Shown here: in pieces, positions 37,862 through 46,858 of the stretch
Layout: each line of letters starts with the position of its first letter
Numbering within the stretch: the stretch's first letter is position 1
Source of the DNA: Orlajensenia leifsoniae
GTDB lineage: Bacteria > Actinomycetota > Actinomycetes > Actinomycetales > Microbacteriaceae
Length of the DNA: 64,000 nt
Direction: 5' to 3'
Assembly: GCF_004570845.1 (NCBI RefSeq)
Contig: NZ_SPQZ01000002.1
Span: forward strand, 186,001 to 250,000
Notes under the pieces: generated by a model
Told to the model about the DNA's origin: nothing
The model's database searches: none
What the model saw: the letters and a program-made list of their open reading frames with translations, nothing else
Made by a program: the position numbers and the translations under genes

Positions 37862-37905
37862 CCCACTTCCGCCAGTCAAGCGTGCCGTCCACTAGCGGAA
37901 GTGGG
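37862..37905. terminator. Palindromic element between convergent dnaE1 and GNAT genes
   Basis: Perfect 11-base arms CCCACTTCCGC (37862-37872) and GCGGAAGTGGG (37895-37905) surround a 22-base loop. A second, nested hairpin (CCACT-AGCGGA-AGTGG) can form with the right arm. There is no T-tract. It may be a bidirectional terminator or a REP-like intergenic palindrome. Confidence 0.5.
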
Positions 37906-37937
37906 TAACTCGAGGGGCTGCGCGTCGTTGCTGCGGG

Positions 37938-38537
37938 TCAGTCCAACTCGATCGTGAAGACGATCGGTCCGTCGCCCACCCGCTCCTGCCTGGTGAAGCC
38001 CACGCGCGGATAGAACGCCAGGCCACCGACGTTCCGAGGGTCGACGGCGAGGTGCAGCCCCGTCACGCCGGCCTCCCGCAGGGCGTCGAGCGCCTTCCCG
38101 ATGAGGACCCGCCCGAGCCCCTGCCCCTGCAGCCGCGGATGCAGGTCGATGTGCAGGTGCGCCGGATAGCGCTCCAGCACGTCGTCCGAGATGCGCTCCG
38201 GCTCGTGGAAGAGCGCGACGAGGGCGCTGTCGGCATCCGTCGCCGCCGATCCCACCGGGTACTGCGTGCGGAGGGCCGGCCACCACTCGCTCTCCTCCCA
38301 CGCCTCGAACGCGCGGGTGTCCGGTGCAGCGAGCACGTAGCCGCCGATGCCGTGCTCGTCGGCGACGACGAAGGCGAACTCCGGATGCCGCACGGCGTAC
38401 GGGCCGGCGTAGACATGTCCGATCAGGTGGGGGTTCTCGTACACTCGGCTGCCGTCGGTGCCGACATCACCCGTCACCAGGCAGATGGCGTAGATGCCGG
38501 GCAGGTCGTGGGGGAGCGGATGGCGGATCTCGGTCAC
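37938..38537 (-). CDS. GNAT family N-acetyltransferase
   Basis: 199 residues from GTG at 38537. The acetyl-CoA loop is LQGQGLGRVLIGKALDALRE and the C-terminus has VDPRNVGGLAFYPRVGFTR, both typical of GNAT enzymes. The N-terminal half (DLPGIYAICLVTGDVGTDG) resembles the family that includes O-GlcNAcase C-terminal-like acetyltransferases. The substrate is unknown. A TAACGT box exactly 6 bases before GTG points to a leaderless transcript. Confidence 0.82.
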   Translation of the reverse strand: MTEIRHPLPHDLPGIYAICLVTGDVGTDGSRVYENPHLIGHVYAGPYAVRHPEFAFVVADEHGIGGYVLAAPDTRAFEAWEESEWWPALRTQYPVGSAATDADSALVALFHEPERISDDVLERYPAHLHIDLHPRLQGQGLGRVLIGKALDALREAGVTGLHLAVDPRNVGGLAFYPRVGFTRQERVGDGPIVFTIELD

Positions 38538-38543
38538 CCGTCA

Positions 38544-38549
38544 ACGTTA
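38544..38549 (-). promoter_or_regulatory. -10 box of GNAT gene, probable leaderless transcript
   Basis: TAACGT on the minus strand is followed by 6 bases (TGACGG) and the GTG start codon. Confidence 0.5.
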
Positions 38550-39524
38550 GCGGCGCGCTGCCGCACCCTGCCGGAGGCTGAGCCCGATGCCGATCAGCGC
38601 CATACCCACGATCGCCGCGCCGCCGAGCAGGGTGGCCGCATCGGGTTGAACGATCGACTGCCCGCGCAGGGCCTGCCAGGTCAGGAGCGCCATCACGGCA
38701 CCGTAGATGGCGAAGGTCGTCCAGACCAGGCCGACCCGAACGCGCACGTCGGCGAGCACCCTGACGCGACGGGCTGCGAGCTCGATGAGCAGCAGCGCGA
38801 GAGGAAGCACCTGCAGGGCGTGCATGCCGATGAAGTGCGGAATGCGCAGGTCGCCGTGCTCGGTGCTCCAGCCGAGCAGCAGCAGCCCGGCCCCGCCGTC
38901 GTCGGCTCCCACGGTGTGGGCGCCGATGATGCCCTGGTAGTCGTCGAGCTGCGCGGGCAGGGGCAACGTCATGAGGAAGCCGAGGCCGAGACCCACGATG
39001 CAGAGCGCCGCTCCGAGCCTGATCGCCAGGGAGCGCGCGCGATCCGCCAGGGGCGTGAACCACAGGAGCACGGCAGCAACGAGGGTGGCGATCCAGAGCA
39101 CGGCGATGGATGTGCCCATGATCGACCAGACGGCCTCGTCGAACGGGTTCGCCTGGTTGAAGTGGCTGCGGTGCCCGCGCACGGTCTGCAGCACGATGAG
39201 CACGGTCTCGATCGCGAGAGTGGCGGCGATCACCGTGCCCGCCCACCACGCCGTGCGCCGGAACCGCGTGAGCTGACCGATGAGCCACGCCCACGTCACG
39301 GCGTAGATCGCGATCGAGATGGCGAACTTCAGCGGCTTCGCCCACACGGGCGCACCGACGAGTTCGCGCTGGTCGACGAGCAGTCCGATCGTGGCCACCA
39401 GTCCGAGGGCGACCATGCCGACGGCGAGTGCGATCAGTGGTCGATGCCAGCGAACCGGCGGCGGAGGCAGCAGGGGCGAGCCCGCCCGGGTCGTGGCCGC
39501 CCTCGTCGGAACTGTCGTGGACAT
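38547..39524 (-). CDS. Uncharacterised multi-pass membrane protein
   Basis: 325 residues from ATG at 39524, with GACGAGGCGACC upstream; an earlier in-frame start at 39563 adds 13 residues. About eight hydrophobic segments alternate with short loops; conserved-looking features are WAKPLKFAISIAIYA and a loop with histidines (MHALQVLPLALLLIEL). I cannot assign a family with confidence and give no function. It lies 10 bases from the GNAT gene on the same strand. Confidence 0.65.
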   Translation of the reverse strand: MSTTVPTRAATTRAGSPLLPPPPVRWHRPLIALAVGMVALGLVATIGLLVDQRELVGAPVWAKPLKFAISIAIYAVTWAWLIGQLTRFRRTAWWAGTVIAATLAIETVLIVLQTVRGHRSHFNQANPFDEAVWSIMGTSIAVLWIATLVAAVLLWFTPLADRARSLAIRLGAALCIVGLGLGFLMTLPLPAQLDDYQGIIGAHTVGADDGGAGLLLLGWSTEHGDLRIPHFIGMHALQVLPLALLLIELAARRVRVLADVRVRVGLVWTTFAIYGAVMALLTWQALRGQSIVQPDAATLLGGAAIVGMALIGIGLSLRQGAAARR

Positions 39525-39644
39525 GGTCGCCTCGTCTCTCGACCCGGTGGGTCTCGAGAGCACGGTAGCGACGGTCGACGGATGCCCGGCATCCGCTCGC
39601 CCCCCGAGGAATGCGGGGGAATACCCCCGAAAAGCGAGGGAAGC

Positions 39645-40187
39645 TCAGTCCGAGAGCACGTCTCCCGGGGCGTGGTAGAACCGCTCGTGGTAGAGCAGCG
39701 GCGCGTCGATCGGGCCGAGGGCACCGGTCTCGATCTGCACGACCACGACGGCGCTGTTGTGCACCAGGACGCGCTCGATGATCCGGCCCTGCATCCACGC
39801 CGTCACGTCGGTGAGCACGGGGAGGTCGTGCGGGCCCCGCGTCCAGTGGTCGCCCGAGAAGCGCTCGGCGGCCGGACCGGCCATGATCTGCGCGAGCCCG
39901 CGGTTGCGGCGCCCGAGCATGTGGATGACGAGCCGATCGGTCTCGGCCAGCGCCGGCCACGAACTGGCGGAGCGCGCCATGTTGAAGGTCGCGAGCGGCG
40001 GGACCGCCGAGAGCGAGGCGAGCGAGGTTGCCGTGAAGCCGACGGGGGTTCCCGACGAGTCGAGCGCCGTGATGACGGCGACTCCGGCCGCATGACGGCG
40101 GAACGCCTGCTTGAACGAGAGCAGGTCCTCCGGCGTCGCGGCGTCGGAGAACGTGATGGAGCTGGAGGCGGGGGCTGACTCATTCAT
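39645..40187 (-). CDS. Flavin reductase family protein (FMN-binding)
   Basis: 180 residues from ATG. The split-barrel flavin-binding fold is shown by FRRHAAGVAVITALDSSGTPVGFTATSLASLSAVPPLATF, which matches the N-terminal half of flavin reductase-like proteins, and by later DRLVIHMLGRRN. It probably reduces FMN or FAD with NAD(P)H to feed a monooxygenase, but no monooxygenase gene is close by. Divergent from hisD. Confidence 0.85.
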   Translation of the reverse strand: MNESAPASSSITFSDAATPEDLLSFKQAFRRHAAGVAVITALDSSGTPVGFTATSLASLSAVPPLATFNMARSASSWPALAETDRLVIHMLGRRNRGLAQIMAGPAAERFSGDHWTRGPHDLPVLTDVTAWMQGRIIERVLVHNSAVVVVQIETGALGPIDAPLLYHERFYHAPGDVLSD

Positions 40188-40299
40188 ACGAATGCTTCAA
40201 TCATCGTCCCGCCGGGGCTATTCCTGAAACGGGTCGTCACGCGGGTACGTAAACGCCGTGAGGCTTCGTCTCGGAACGCGGATGCCGCGGCCCGGCCCA

Positions 40300-40305
40300 T
40301 AAACT
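40300..40305 (+). promoter_or_regulatory. -10 box of hisD, probable leaderless transcript
   Basis: TAAACT lies 7 bases before the GTG at 40313. No ribosome binding site is present. This spacing favours GTG 40313 over ATG 40316 as the start. Confidence 0.5.
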
Positions 40306-40312
40306 CGAAGGC

Positions 40313-41617
40313 GTGATGCACACGATCGACCTCCGCGGCCGCACCCACACGTCGGCAGAACTGCTCGCGCTCGTTCCGCGCGCCGCCGTCGACGTCGCCG
40401 TGGCCAGCGAGGCCGCTGCGGCGCTCATCGACGAGGTGCGCACGGGTGGGTCGGAGGCGCTTCTCGCCCAGGCCGATCGCTTCGACGGCGGGCGTCCGCC
40501 GGCCCTCCGCGTTCCGGCATCCGAGATCGCCGACGCCGTCTCGACCCTCGACCCCGCCGTCCGCCGGGCCCTCGAGGAGACCATCCGGCGCGTCCGGCTC
40601 GCGAGCGCGGCCCAGGTGCCGCCGAACACCGTCACCGAGATCGGCCCCGGTGCGCGCATCCGTCAGCGCTGGCAGCCCATCGCCCGTGTCGGCCTCTACG
40701 TTCCCGGCGGCAAGGCCGTCTACCCGTCGAGCGTCGTCATGAACGTGGTTCCAGCCCAGGTCGCCGGCGTCACCTCGATCGCCCTCGTGTCGCCGCCGCA
40801 GCGCGACCACGGCTCGCACGTGCACCCCGTGGTGCTCGCGGCCGCCGGGCTGCTCGGGATCGACGAGGTCTACGCCATGGGCGGCGCCGGAGCCATCGGC
40901 GCCCTCGCCTACGGTGTCGACGACCTCGGCCTCGAGCCCGTGCAGCTCGTCACCGGGCCGGGCAACGTCTATGTCGCCGCGGCGAAGCGCCTCATCCGCG
41001 GCCAGGCCGGAATCGATGCCGAGGCCGGCCCCACCGACATCCTCGTGGTCGCGGATGCCGCAGCCGACGCCAGGCTCGTCGCCGCCGACCTCATCAGCCA
41101 GGCCGAGCACGACGAACTCGCCGCCGCCGTGCTGGTGACCGACTCGACCGAGCTGGCCGATGCCGTCGTCGCGGAGGTCGAGCGCCAGGTCGCTCTCACG
41201 ACCCACCGCGAGCGCGTCACGGCGGCGTTGACCGGTGGGCAGTCCGCCGTGGTGCTCGTCGACGACCTCGAGGCGGCCGCCGCCTTCAGCAACGCCTTCG
41301 GACCGGAGCACCTGGAGATCCAGACGACGGATGCCGAGGCCGTGCTCGCCGGCATCCAGAACGCCGGCGCCATCTTCCTCGGACCGCACTCGCCCGTGAG
41401 CCTCGGCGACTACGCCGCCGGCTCCAACCACGTGCTGCCGACGGGCGGCCAGGCGCGCTTCGCCGCCGGACTGAATGCCGCGACCTTCCTGCGGTCGCAG
41501 CAGGTCGTGGAGTACACGGAGGAGGGTCTGGCCGACGTCGCCGAGTCGATCGCCGCACTGTCGGCGACCGAGGCGCTGCCGGCTCACGGCGATGCCGTGG
41601 TGGCGCGGTTCAGCTGA
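40313..41617 (+). CDS. hisD: Histidinol dehydrogenase
   Basis: 434 residues from GTG (ATG follows as the second codon). It oxidises L-histidinol to L-histidine with two NAD+ in the last steps of histidine synthesis. Family motifs include GGKAVYPSSVVMN, GPTDILVVAD, SQAEHDELA (with metal and catalytic residues), GPEHLEI and GSNHVLPTGGQARF. It stands alone here: hisC and hisB, which usually follow it, are not downstream. Confidence 0.95.
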   Translation: MMHTIDLRGRTHTSAELLALVPRAAVDVAVASEAAAALIDEVRTGGSEALLAQADRFDGGRPPALRVPASEIADAVSTLDPAVRRALEETIRRVRLASAAQVPPNTVTEIGPGARIRQRWQPIARVGLYVPGGKAVYPSSVVMNVVPAQVAGVTSIALVSPPQRDHGSHVHPVVLAAAGLLGIDEVYAMGGAGAIGALAYGVDDLGLEPVQLVTGPGNVYVAAAKRLIRGQAGIDAEAGPTDILVVADAAADARLVAADLISQAEHDELAAAVLVTDSTELADAVVAEVERQVALTTHRERVTAALTGGQSAVVLVDDLEAAAAFSNAFGPEHLEIQTTDAEAVLAGIQNAGAIFLGPHSPVSLGDYAAGSNHVLPTGGQARFAAGLNAATFLRSQQVVEYTEEGLADVAESIAALSATEALPAHGDAVVARFS

Positions 41618-41666
41618 GGGGCGTCCGCGGGAGGGCGGCATCCTTCTGCCCCGAAATCCGCGGTGC

Positions 41667-41672
41667 TACCGT
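41667..41672 (+). promoter_or_regulatory. -10 box of AraC-type regulator, probable leaderless transcript
   Basis: TACCGT is followed by 6 bases (GGAATC) and the ATG at 41679; no ribosome binding site exists. Confidence 0.5.
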
Positions 41673-41678
41673 GGAATC

Positions 41679-42170
41679 ATGACGCCGCAGGAGCTCGAGA
41701 ACCTCGCTCACCTGCGCCGCGCCCGCGACCTGATCGACCGCGACTACGCCCAGCCGCTCGACGTGCCCACCATGGCGGCCAAGGCCCTCATGTCTCCGGC
41801 GCACTTCTCGCGCAGCTTTCGCGCCGCCTACGGGGAGACGCCGTACAACCACCTCATGACCCGCAGGATCGAGCGGGCCATGGCGTTGCTGCGGGCCGGG
41901 TCGAGCGTGACCGACGCCTGCATGGCCGTCGGGTGTACGTCGCTCGGATCGTTCAGCTCGCGCTTCCTCGAGATCGTGGGGGAGACGCCGTCGGCCTACC
42001 GCAGCCGGGGACACGACGCCGTGGAGGCCATGCCGGCCTGCATCGCGAAGGTCTACACGCGGCCGAAGCGGAACGCGCCGAGTACCGGGGAGTCGGCATC
42101 AGCGCCTGCGGCATCCGCGGCATCCGATCCGAGCAGGATCGGAGAAGCGGGCGTCTCGAGCGCGGCGTAG
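41679..42170 (+). CDS. AraC family transcriptional regulator (short form)
   Basis: 163 residues from ATG at 41679. Almost the whole protein is a double helix-turn-helix of the AraC type: LDVPTMAAKALMSPAHFSRSFRAAYGETPYNHLMTRRIERAMALL then SVTDACMAVGCTSLGSFSSRFLEIVGETPSAYR. There is no N-terminal sensor domain, and the tail is alanine/serine-rich. It is followed at once by a VOC protein gene, a frequent pair in actinobacteria, so it may control that gene; the signal is unknown. Confidence 0.87.
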   Translation: MTPQELENLAHLRRARDLIDRDYAQPLDVPTMAAKALMSPAHFSRSFRAAYGETPYNHLMTRRIERAMALLRAGSSVTDACMAVGCTSLGSFSSRFLEIVGETPSAYRSRGHDAVEAMPACIAKVYTRPKRNAPSTGESASAPAASAASDPSRIGEAGVSSAA

Positions 42171-42173
42171 CGT
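42168..42173 (+). promoter_or_regulatory. -10 box of VOC gene overlapping the upstream stop codon
   Basis: TAGCGT uses the TAG stop of the AraC-type gene as its first bases and is 7 bases before the ATG at 42181, suggesting an independent leaderless transcript for the VOC gene. Confidence 0.4.
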
Positions 42174-42180
42174 CGACTCC

Positions 42181-42591
42181 ATGACCATCGCACTCCAGTT
42201 CACCAACATCACCGTCAACGACGTCGACGAGTCGCTGCCGTTCTACCGCGACGCCCTCGGGCTCGAGGTGCAGAACGACGTCGCCTCGGGCGACTACCGC
42301 TGGGTCACCCTGGGCAGCGACGCCCAGCCCGGGCTCGGCATCGTGCTGTCCGTGCCGCACGCCGGACGCTCGCAGGCCGACGGCGACGCCATGCAGGAAC
42401 TCCTCACCAAGGGCGTGCTGCCGCTGCTCGTGTTCGCCTCCGACGACGTCGACGCCACCTTCGAGACCCTGCGCGCCTCGGGCGCCGAGGTGCTGCAGGA
42501 GCCGATCGACCAGGGGTGGGGTCCGCGCGACTGCGCCTTCCGCGACCCGTCGGGCAATACCGTGCGCATCGCCCAGGCCCCCACGGCCTGA
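42181..42591 (+). CDS. VOC family (glyoxalase/bleomycin resistance-like) protein
   Basis: 136 residues from ATG. Two beta-alpha-beta-beta-beta modules are visible, beginning FTNITVNDVDESLPFYRDALGLEV and LLVFASDDVDATFETLRASGAEVL, and it ends CAFRDPSGNTVRIAQ, the classic VOC closing motif. Members bind metals and act as glyoxalases, dioxygenases or resistance proteins; the substrate is unknown. Ten bases separate it from the AraC-type regulator. Confidence 0.88.
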   Translation: MTIALQFTNITVNDVDESLPFYRDALGLEVQNDVASGDYRWVTLGSDAQPGLGIVLSVPHAGRSQADGDAMQELLTKGVLPLLVFASDDVDATFETLRASGAEVLQEPIDQGWGPRDCAFRDPSGNTVRIAQAPTA

Positions 42592-42643
42592 GCGATCTGC
42601 CGCATCCGGAACCCCCTCGCCCGTTCGCTAGGCTGGGGGCACG

Positions 42644-43117
42644 ATGTTCTGCCCTTTCTGCCGTCACCCCGACTCCCGCGTCATCGACTCCCGCACCAGC
42701 GATGACGGCCTCAGCATCCGTCGTCGGCGTCAGTGCCCCGAGTGCGGTCGCCGCTTCTCGACCACCGAGACCGCGAGCCTCTCGGTGATCAAGCGCAGCG
42801 GAGTCGTCGAGCCCTTCAGCCGTGAGAAGGTCGTCAGCGGCGTGCGCAAGGCCTGTCAGGGGCGTCCGGTGACGGATTCCGACCTCGCGGTGCTCGCGCA
42901 GAAGGTCGAGGAGACCATCCGCTCGACCGGTGCATCTCAGCTCGACGCCAACGACATCGGCCTCGCGATCCTGCCGCCGCTGCGCGAGCTCGACGAGGTC
43001 GCCTACCTCCGCTTCGCCAGCGTCTACCAGGCCTTCGAATCGCTCGACGACTTCGAGTCGGCCATCGAGCAGCTCCGCGACGAGCACGGCCGCCTCCCGG
43101 CCCGCCCGCAGGAGTAG
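42644..43117 (+). CDS. nrdR: Transcriptional repressor NrdR
   Basis: 157 residues from ATG with a GGGGG-containing site ahead and TAGGCT (42629-42634) as a possible -10. It represses ribonucleotide reductase genes in response to ATP/dATP. The N-terminal zinc ribbon (MFCPFC and QCPECGRRF) and ATP-cone domain ([16 protein letters not shown] onward) are complete. The reductase genes themselves are not in the window. pyrD follows after 6 bases, so two nucleotide genes share a transcript. Confidence 0.96.
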   Translation: MFCPFCRHPDSRVIDSRTSDDGLSIRRRRQCPECGRRFSTTETASLSVIKRSGVVEPFSREKVVSGVRKACQGRPVTDSDLAVLAQKVEETIRSTGASQLDANDIGLAILPPLRELDEVAYLRFASVYQAFESLDDFESAIEQLRDEHGRLPARPQE

Positions 43118-43123
43118 CCGCCC

Positions 43124-44152
43124 GTGTACGAGTTCATCTTCCGCACCTTCTTCGCGCGCATGGACCCGGAGCGCGCCCACCACCTGGGCTTCGTGGTCAT
43201 CCGGATGCTGGGCTGGCCCGTCATCGGACCGATCGTCGCCCGCTTCACACGTTCACCGAAGCCGCAGCCCGTGCGCGCGCTCGGCCTGACCTTCCCAACG
43301 CCGTTCGGTGTCGCAGCCGGCTTCGACAAGAACGCCCACGCCGTGATCGGCCTCGGCCGCCTCGGGTTCGGTCACATCGAGGTCGGCACCATCACGGCTC
43401 ACGCTCAGCCGGGCAACGAGACCCCGCGCCTGTTCCGGCTCATCCCCGACCGTGCCGTGATCAACCGCATGGGATTCAACAACGCCGGCGCCGATGTCGC
43501 CCGCACCCGCCTCGTCGCCCTCAGACGCAGGCGCAACCGACCCGTCATCGGCGTGAACATCGGCAAGAGCCGCATCACGCCGGTCGAGGAGGCCACCGAG
43601 GACTACCTCGCCTCCACCCGCCTGCTCGCGCCCCTCGCCGACTATCTCGTCGTCAACGTCTCCTCGCCGAACACTCCGGGCCTGCGAGGCCTGCAGGAGC
43701 TCGAACTCCTGACCCCGCTGCTCACCGCGGTGAAGGCTGCCGCCGGTGCGACTCCGCTGCTCGTCAAGATCGCTCCCGACCTCGAGGACGACGCCATCGA
43801 CCGCATCGCCGGCCTCGTCGTGGAGCTCGGACTCGACGGCATCATCGCCACCAACACCACAATCTCCCGCGAGGGTCTCGCGACATCAGCGTCGGTCGTC
43901 GAGGCTGCCGGTGCCGGCGGACTCTCGGGTGCGCCGCTCGCAGCCCGCTCGCTGGCCGTGCTCCGCCGCATCCGTGCGGTCGTGCCCGATTCGCTCTGCG
44001 TGATCTCCGTCGGCGGTGTCGACACGGCGGCGGATGTCGCCGAACGCCTGGCAGCCGGAGCCACCCTCGTGCAGGGCTACACGGCGTTCCTCTACCGCGG
44101 CCCGCTGTGGGCCCGCCAGATCAACCGCGGTCTGGCCGAGCTCCGCCGCTAG
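43124..44152 (+). CDS. pyrD: Dihydroorotate dehydrogenase (quinone), class 2
   Basis: 342 residues from GTG with CAGGAGTAG upstream. It oxidises dihydroorotate to orotate in pyrimidine synthesis, passing electrons to quinone. An N-terminal membrane-associating extension (YEFIFRTFFARMDPERAHHLGF) marks class 2; the FMN barrel shows FGVAAGFDKNAH, FNNAGAD, the catalytic serine block NVSSPNTPGLRGLQ, and ISVGGVDTAADV. Confidence 0.95.
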   Translation: MYEFIFRTFFARMDPERAHHLGFVVIRMLGWPVIGPIVARFTRSPKPQPVRALGLTFPTPFGVAAGFDKNAHAVIGLGRLGFGHIEVGTITAHAQPGNETPRLFRLIPDRAVINRMGFNNAGADVARTRLVALRRRRNRPVIGVNIGKSRITPVEEATEDYLASTRLLAPLADYLVVNVSSPNTPGLRGLQELELLTPLLTAVKAAAGATPLLVKIAPDLEDDAIDRIAGLVVELGLDGIIATNTTISREGLATSASVVEAAGAGGLSGAPLAARSLAVLRRIRAVVPDSLCVISVGGVDTAADVAERLAAGATLVQGYTAFLYRGPLWARQINRGLAELRR

Positions 44153-44379
44153 CCCCCGCGCGCCGGGCAATGCCGCGCTGCCGCTCACTCGCACGCGCTT
44201 CATGAGAAAAGGAGCTCACTCCTTGACCTCAGCGGAGCAGCGGAGGACCGTGTTGTGCAGCTGCGGTGGCGAAGGAGCATGCAGCGGTGTTCTGACAGGT
44301 CACGAGCGGCTCAACCCACGCCGGTCGCTCGAGTGACGCATGGCGGCCGGTACCGACCTATGTCGACCGGAGGAAACTC

Positions 44380-45447
44380 ATGGGAATCAGAAGAACGCTG
44401 CTCTCGGGTGCCGCTGTCGCGGCTCTCGTACTCTCGTCGTTGCTCGCCCCAGCCGCGGCGAACGCGACCACGCAGGCGGGCGATGGCCCCGGCCACGGCG
44501 GTGGCCCGGCAGAGACCATGCTCGTGTCGGGTCTGCAGGGTGCCAGTGGCAGCACCATCGGACCTGACGGAGCGCTCTACGTCACCGAAGGCGCGATAGG
44601 CCAGGTGACGCGGATCGATCCGCGGACCGGGGCGACATCGCCACTGGTGACGGGACTCCCGCCCGCGATCATCGGCATCGGCGGCGCCATCGACGTGGCG
44701 TTCATCGGCCGCACGGCCTACGTCCTCGTGACGATGGTGGGCGATGACGTGCCCGGAGCCACGACCAATGACACCGTCGGCATCTACAGGGTCGACGGAC
44801 CGGACAGCTTCACGGTGGTCGCCGACATCGGCGCATGGTCGATCGAGAATCCCCCGCCGGCCGATTTCGACATCTTCATCGCCCGCGGAGTGCAGTTCGC
44901 GATGCAGCCGTCCCGCGGTGGCTTCCTCGTGACCGACGGGCACCACAATCGCGTGCTGAAGGTGTCGCTGTCCGGGGAGATCAGTCAGCTGATCCAGTTC
45001 GGCAACATCGTTCCGACAGGCCTGACCAGCCGTGGTTCCGTCGTGTACATGGCCGAGGCCGGACCGGTGCCGCACGTCGCCTCCACCGGCAAGGTCGTCT
45101 CCTTCGGTCGATGGAACCCGCGGCCCCGGGACGTGGCATCCGGATACAGCCTGCTCGTCGACGTCGAGTACGGTCCGTGCGGGCTCTACGCGCTCTCGCA
45201 GGGCGACTCGCCGGGCACGGTGCCCGAGGGATCGCCCGCCCTGCCCGACAGCGGTGAGCTGCTGAGGGTCGATCGCACCGGTACGTTCTCCGTCGTGGCC
45301 GACGGTCTCGATCTGCCGACGTCCGTCGACTTCAGGGGCGACACCGCCTATGTCGTCACCCTCGGTGGCGAGGTGGTGAAGATCACCGGACTCGCGAAGC
45401 ACCACCGCGGAGGAGGATGCGGAGGGACCGGACATCACGGACGCTGA
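44380..45447 (+). CDS. Secreted ScyD/ScyE-like beta-propeller protein
   Basis: 355 residues from ATG, with GGAGGAAAC upstream. A Sec signal peptide ends near ANA-TT (residue about 28). The mature protein has repeated PDGALYVTEGA-type and FLVTDGHHNRVLKVSLSGEI blocks typical of NHL/SMP-like six-bladed propellers and of proteins annotated ScyD/ScyE family in actinobacteria. Its role is unknown; the link to the cyanobacterial scytonemin genes is by sequence family only. The 227-base region before it, after pyrD, shows no gene or clear promoter. Confidence 0.78.
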   Translation: MGIRRTLLSGAAVAALVLSSLLAPAAANATTQAGDGPGHGGGPAETMLVSGLQGASGSTIGPDGALYVTEGAIGQVTRIDPRTGATSPLVTGLPPAIIGIGGAIDVAFIGRTAYVLVTMVGDDVPGATTNDTVGIYRVDGPDSFTVVADIGAWSIENPPPADFDIFIARGVQFAMQPSRGGFLVTDGHHNRVLKVSLSGEISQLIQFGNIVPTGLTSRGSVVYMAEAGPVPHVASTGKVVSFGRWNPRPRDVASGYSLLVDVEYGPCGLYALSQGDSPGTVPEGSPALPDSGELLRVDRTGTFSVVADGLDLPTSVDFRGDTAYVVTLGGEVVKITGLAKHHRGGGCGGTGHHGR

Positions 45448-45463
45448 GTCGACCTGACCCCCG

Positions 45464-46777
45464 TCAGAACAGGGCGTGCACCCCCGTGGCCACCGCGTAG
45501 ATCGTGACGCCGGCCAGCGCTCCCACGACCGTGCCGTTGATGCGGATGAACTGCAGGTCCTTGCCGACCTGCAGTTCGATCTTCTCGGTCGTCTCGCGGG
45601 CGTCCCAGCGCTCGACGGTCTCCGTGATCACTGCGGCGAGGTCGTGCCTGTAGTTGAGCACCACGTAGGTGGCGGCATCCGCTATCCACGCGTCGACCTT
45701 CCCGGCCAGCACGCGGTCCTTCGACAGTCGCTGTCCCACCTCGACGAGCGCCGCCTCTGCCCCGATGCGGAGTTCGCTCGACGGGTCGGCCAGCGAGTCG
45801 GCCAGGCTCACCTTCACCGAGCTCCAGAGTTCATCAGCGAACTCGCGCAGCCTGGGGGAGTCGAGGAAGTCGGCCTTGATCGCCTCGACGCGCTCGATCA
45901 TCTCGGGATCGTGCTGCAGCCTGTCGGTGACTCCGGCGAGGTACTTGTCGATCGACAGGCGCAACGGATGCTGCTGATCCTCGCGCACCGACTGCAGCAG
46001 CTTCAGCACCTCGCGATGCGCACGGTCGTCCACGATTCCGCTGACGAAGCCGGGCACCCAGCGGGGGAGCCGCTCCGAGACCACGTCGCCGAGAGCATCG
46101 GGATGCGCCACCAGCCACGTCTCGGTGGCATCGAGCACGGCATCCACCGCCGCCCGCTGCTGGTCGGCCGCGACGAGCTGCGATCCGACCCGCCCGAGCG
46201 ACGGCGCCCACTCGGGTTCGAACAGGTGACGACGCGCGAGCCGCTCGATCATGTCGCGCACGTCATCGTCGCTCAGCAGCTTCAGCATGCCCTGCGCCGC
46301 GACGGCCCCCTCGGCGCTGACGCGGGCTGCGTTCCGCGGATCCGCGAGCCAGGTTCCCACCTTGTCGGCGACGCTGAAGGTGGCCAGCTTGCCGCGCACG
46401 ACCTCCTCCGAGAGGAAGTTCTCCTCGACGAATTCGCCGAGACTCGCCCCGATCTCGTCCTTGCGGGTCGGGATGATCGCCGTGTGCGGAATCCTGAGGC
46501 CGAACGGATGCCGGAACAGCGCGGTCACAGCGAACCAGTCGGCGATGGCGCCCACCATCGCGCCCTCCGCAGCGGCACGCACATAGGCGAGCCAGGGGTA
46601 GGTGTCCTGCAGCGAGAAGGACACGGCGAACACGACGGCGGCGAGCACGAGGAGCCCGCCGGCGATGCGCTTCATCTGCCGGAGCGCGACCAGCCTGGCG
46701 GCATCCGCGTCGCTCAGGATTCGCGGTGATGCGGTCGCCTCGCGCTCTGCCGTGAGCGGTTCTGCCTCCCGTGTCAT
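45464..46777 (-). CDS. DUF445 family membrane protein
   Basis: 437 residues from ATG, with GAAGGGGGC upstream. Two N-terminal hydrophobic segments (AGGLLVLAAVVFAVSF and the following block) precede EGAMVGAIADWFAVTALFRHPFGLRIPHTAIIPTRKDEIG, the DUF445/YheB-like signature, then a long helical domain and a C-terminal membrane segment (GTVVGALAGVTIYAVATGV). Function unknown. It converges on the ScyD-like gene with 16 bases between stops. Confidence 0.85.
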   Translation of the reverse strand: MTREAEPLTAEREATASPRILSDADAARLVALRQMKRIAGGLLVLAAVVFAVSFSLQDTYPWLAYVRAAAEGAMVGAIADWFAVTALFRHPFGLRIPHTAIIPTRKDEIGASLGEFVEENFLSEEVVRGKLATFSVADKVGTWLADPRNAARVSAEGAVAAQGMLKLLSDDDVRDMIERLARRHLFEPEWAPSLGRVGSQLVAADQQRAAVDAVLDATETWLVAHPDALGDVVSERLPRWVPGFVSGIVDDRAHREVLKLLQSVREDQQHPLRLSIDKYLAGVTDRLQHDPEMIERVEAIKADFLDSPRLREFADELWSSVKVSLADSLADPSSELRIGAEAALVEVGQRLSKDRVLAGKVDAWIADAATYVVLNYRHDLAAVITETVERWDARETTEKIELQVGKDLQFIRINGTVVGALAGVTIYAVATGVHALF

Positions 46778-46858
46778 CGAGCCCCCTTCAGATGGTGAGT
46801 GTCACTGCCTCCACCGTATGCCTCGCGGAGCCTGCACCCGCTTCTGCGCGGGTCTCGG

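Noticed and set aside
34285-37866. A 1193-codon open frame on the minus strand opposite dnaE1, and similar long frames opposite fadD (3892-6477), aroG and murC
   Set aside because: They mirror real genes on the other strand, are rich in Arg, Gly, Asp and Val, have no recognisable domain, and arise because stop codons are rare in GC-rich shadow frames.
44153-44379. Possible small gene or promoter between pyrD and the ScyD-like gene (including TTGACC at 44223)
   Set aside because: No -10 at proper spacing and no open frame with a ribosome binding site and protein-like composition.
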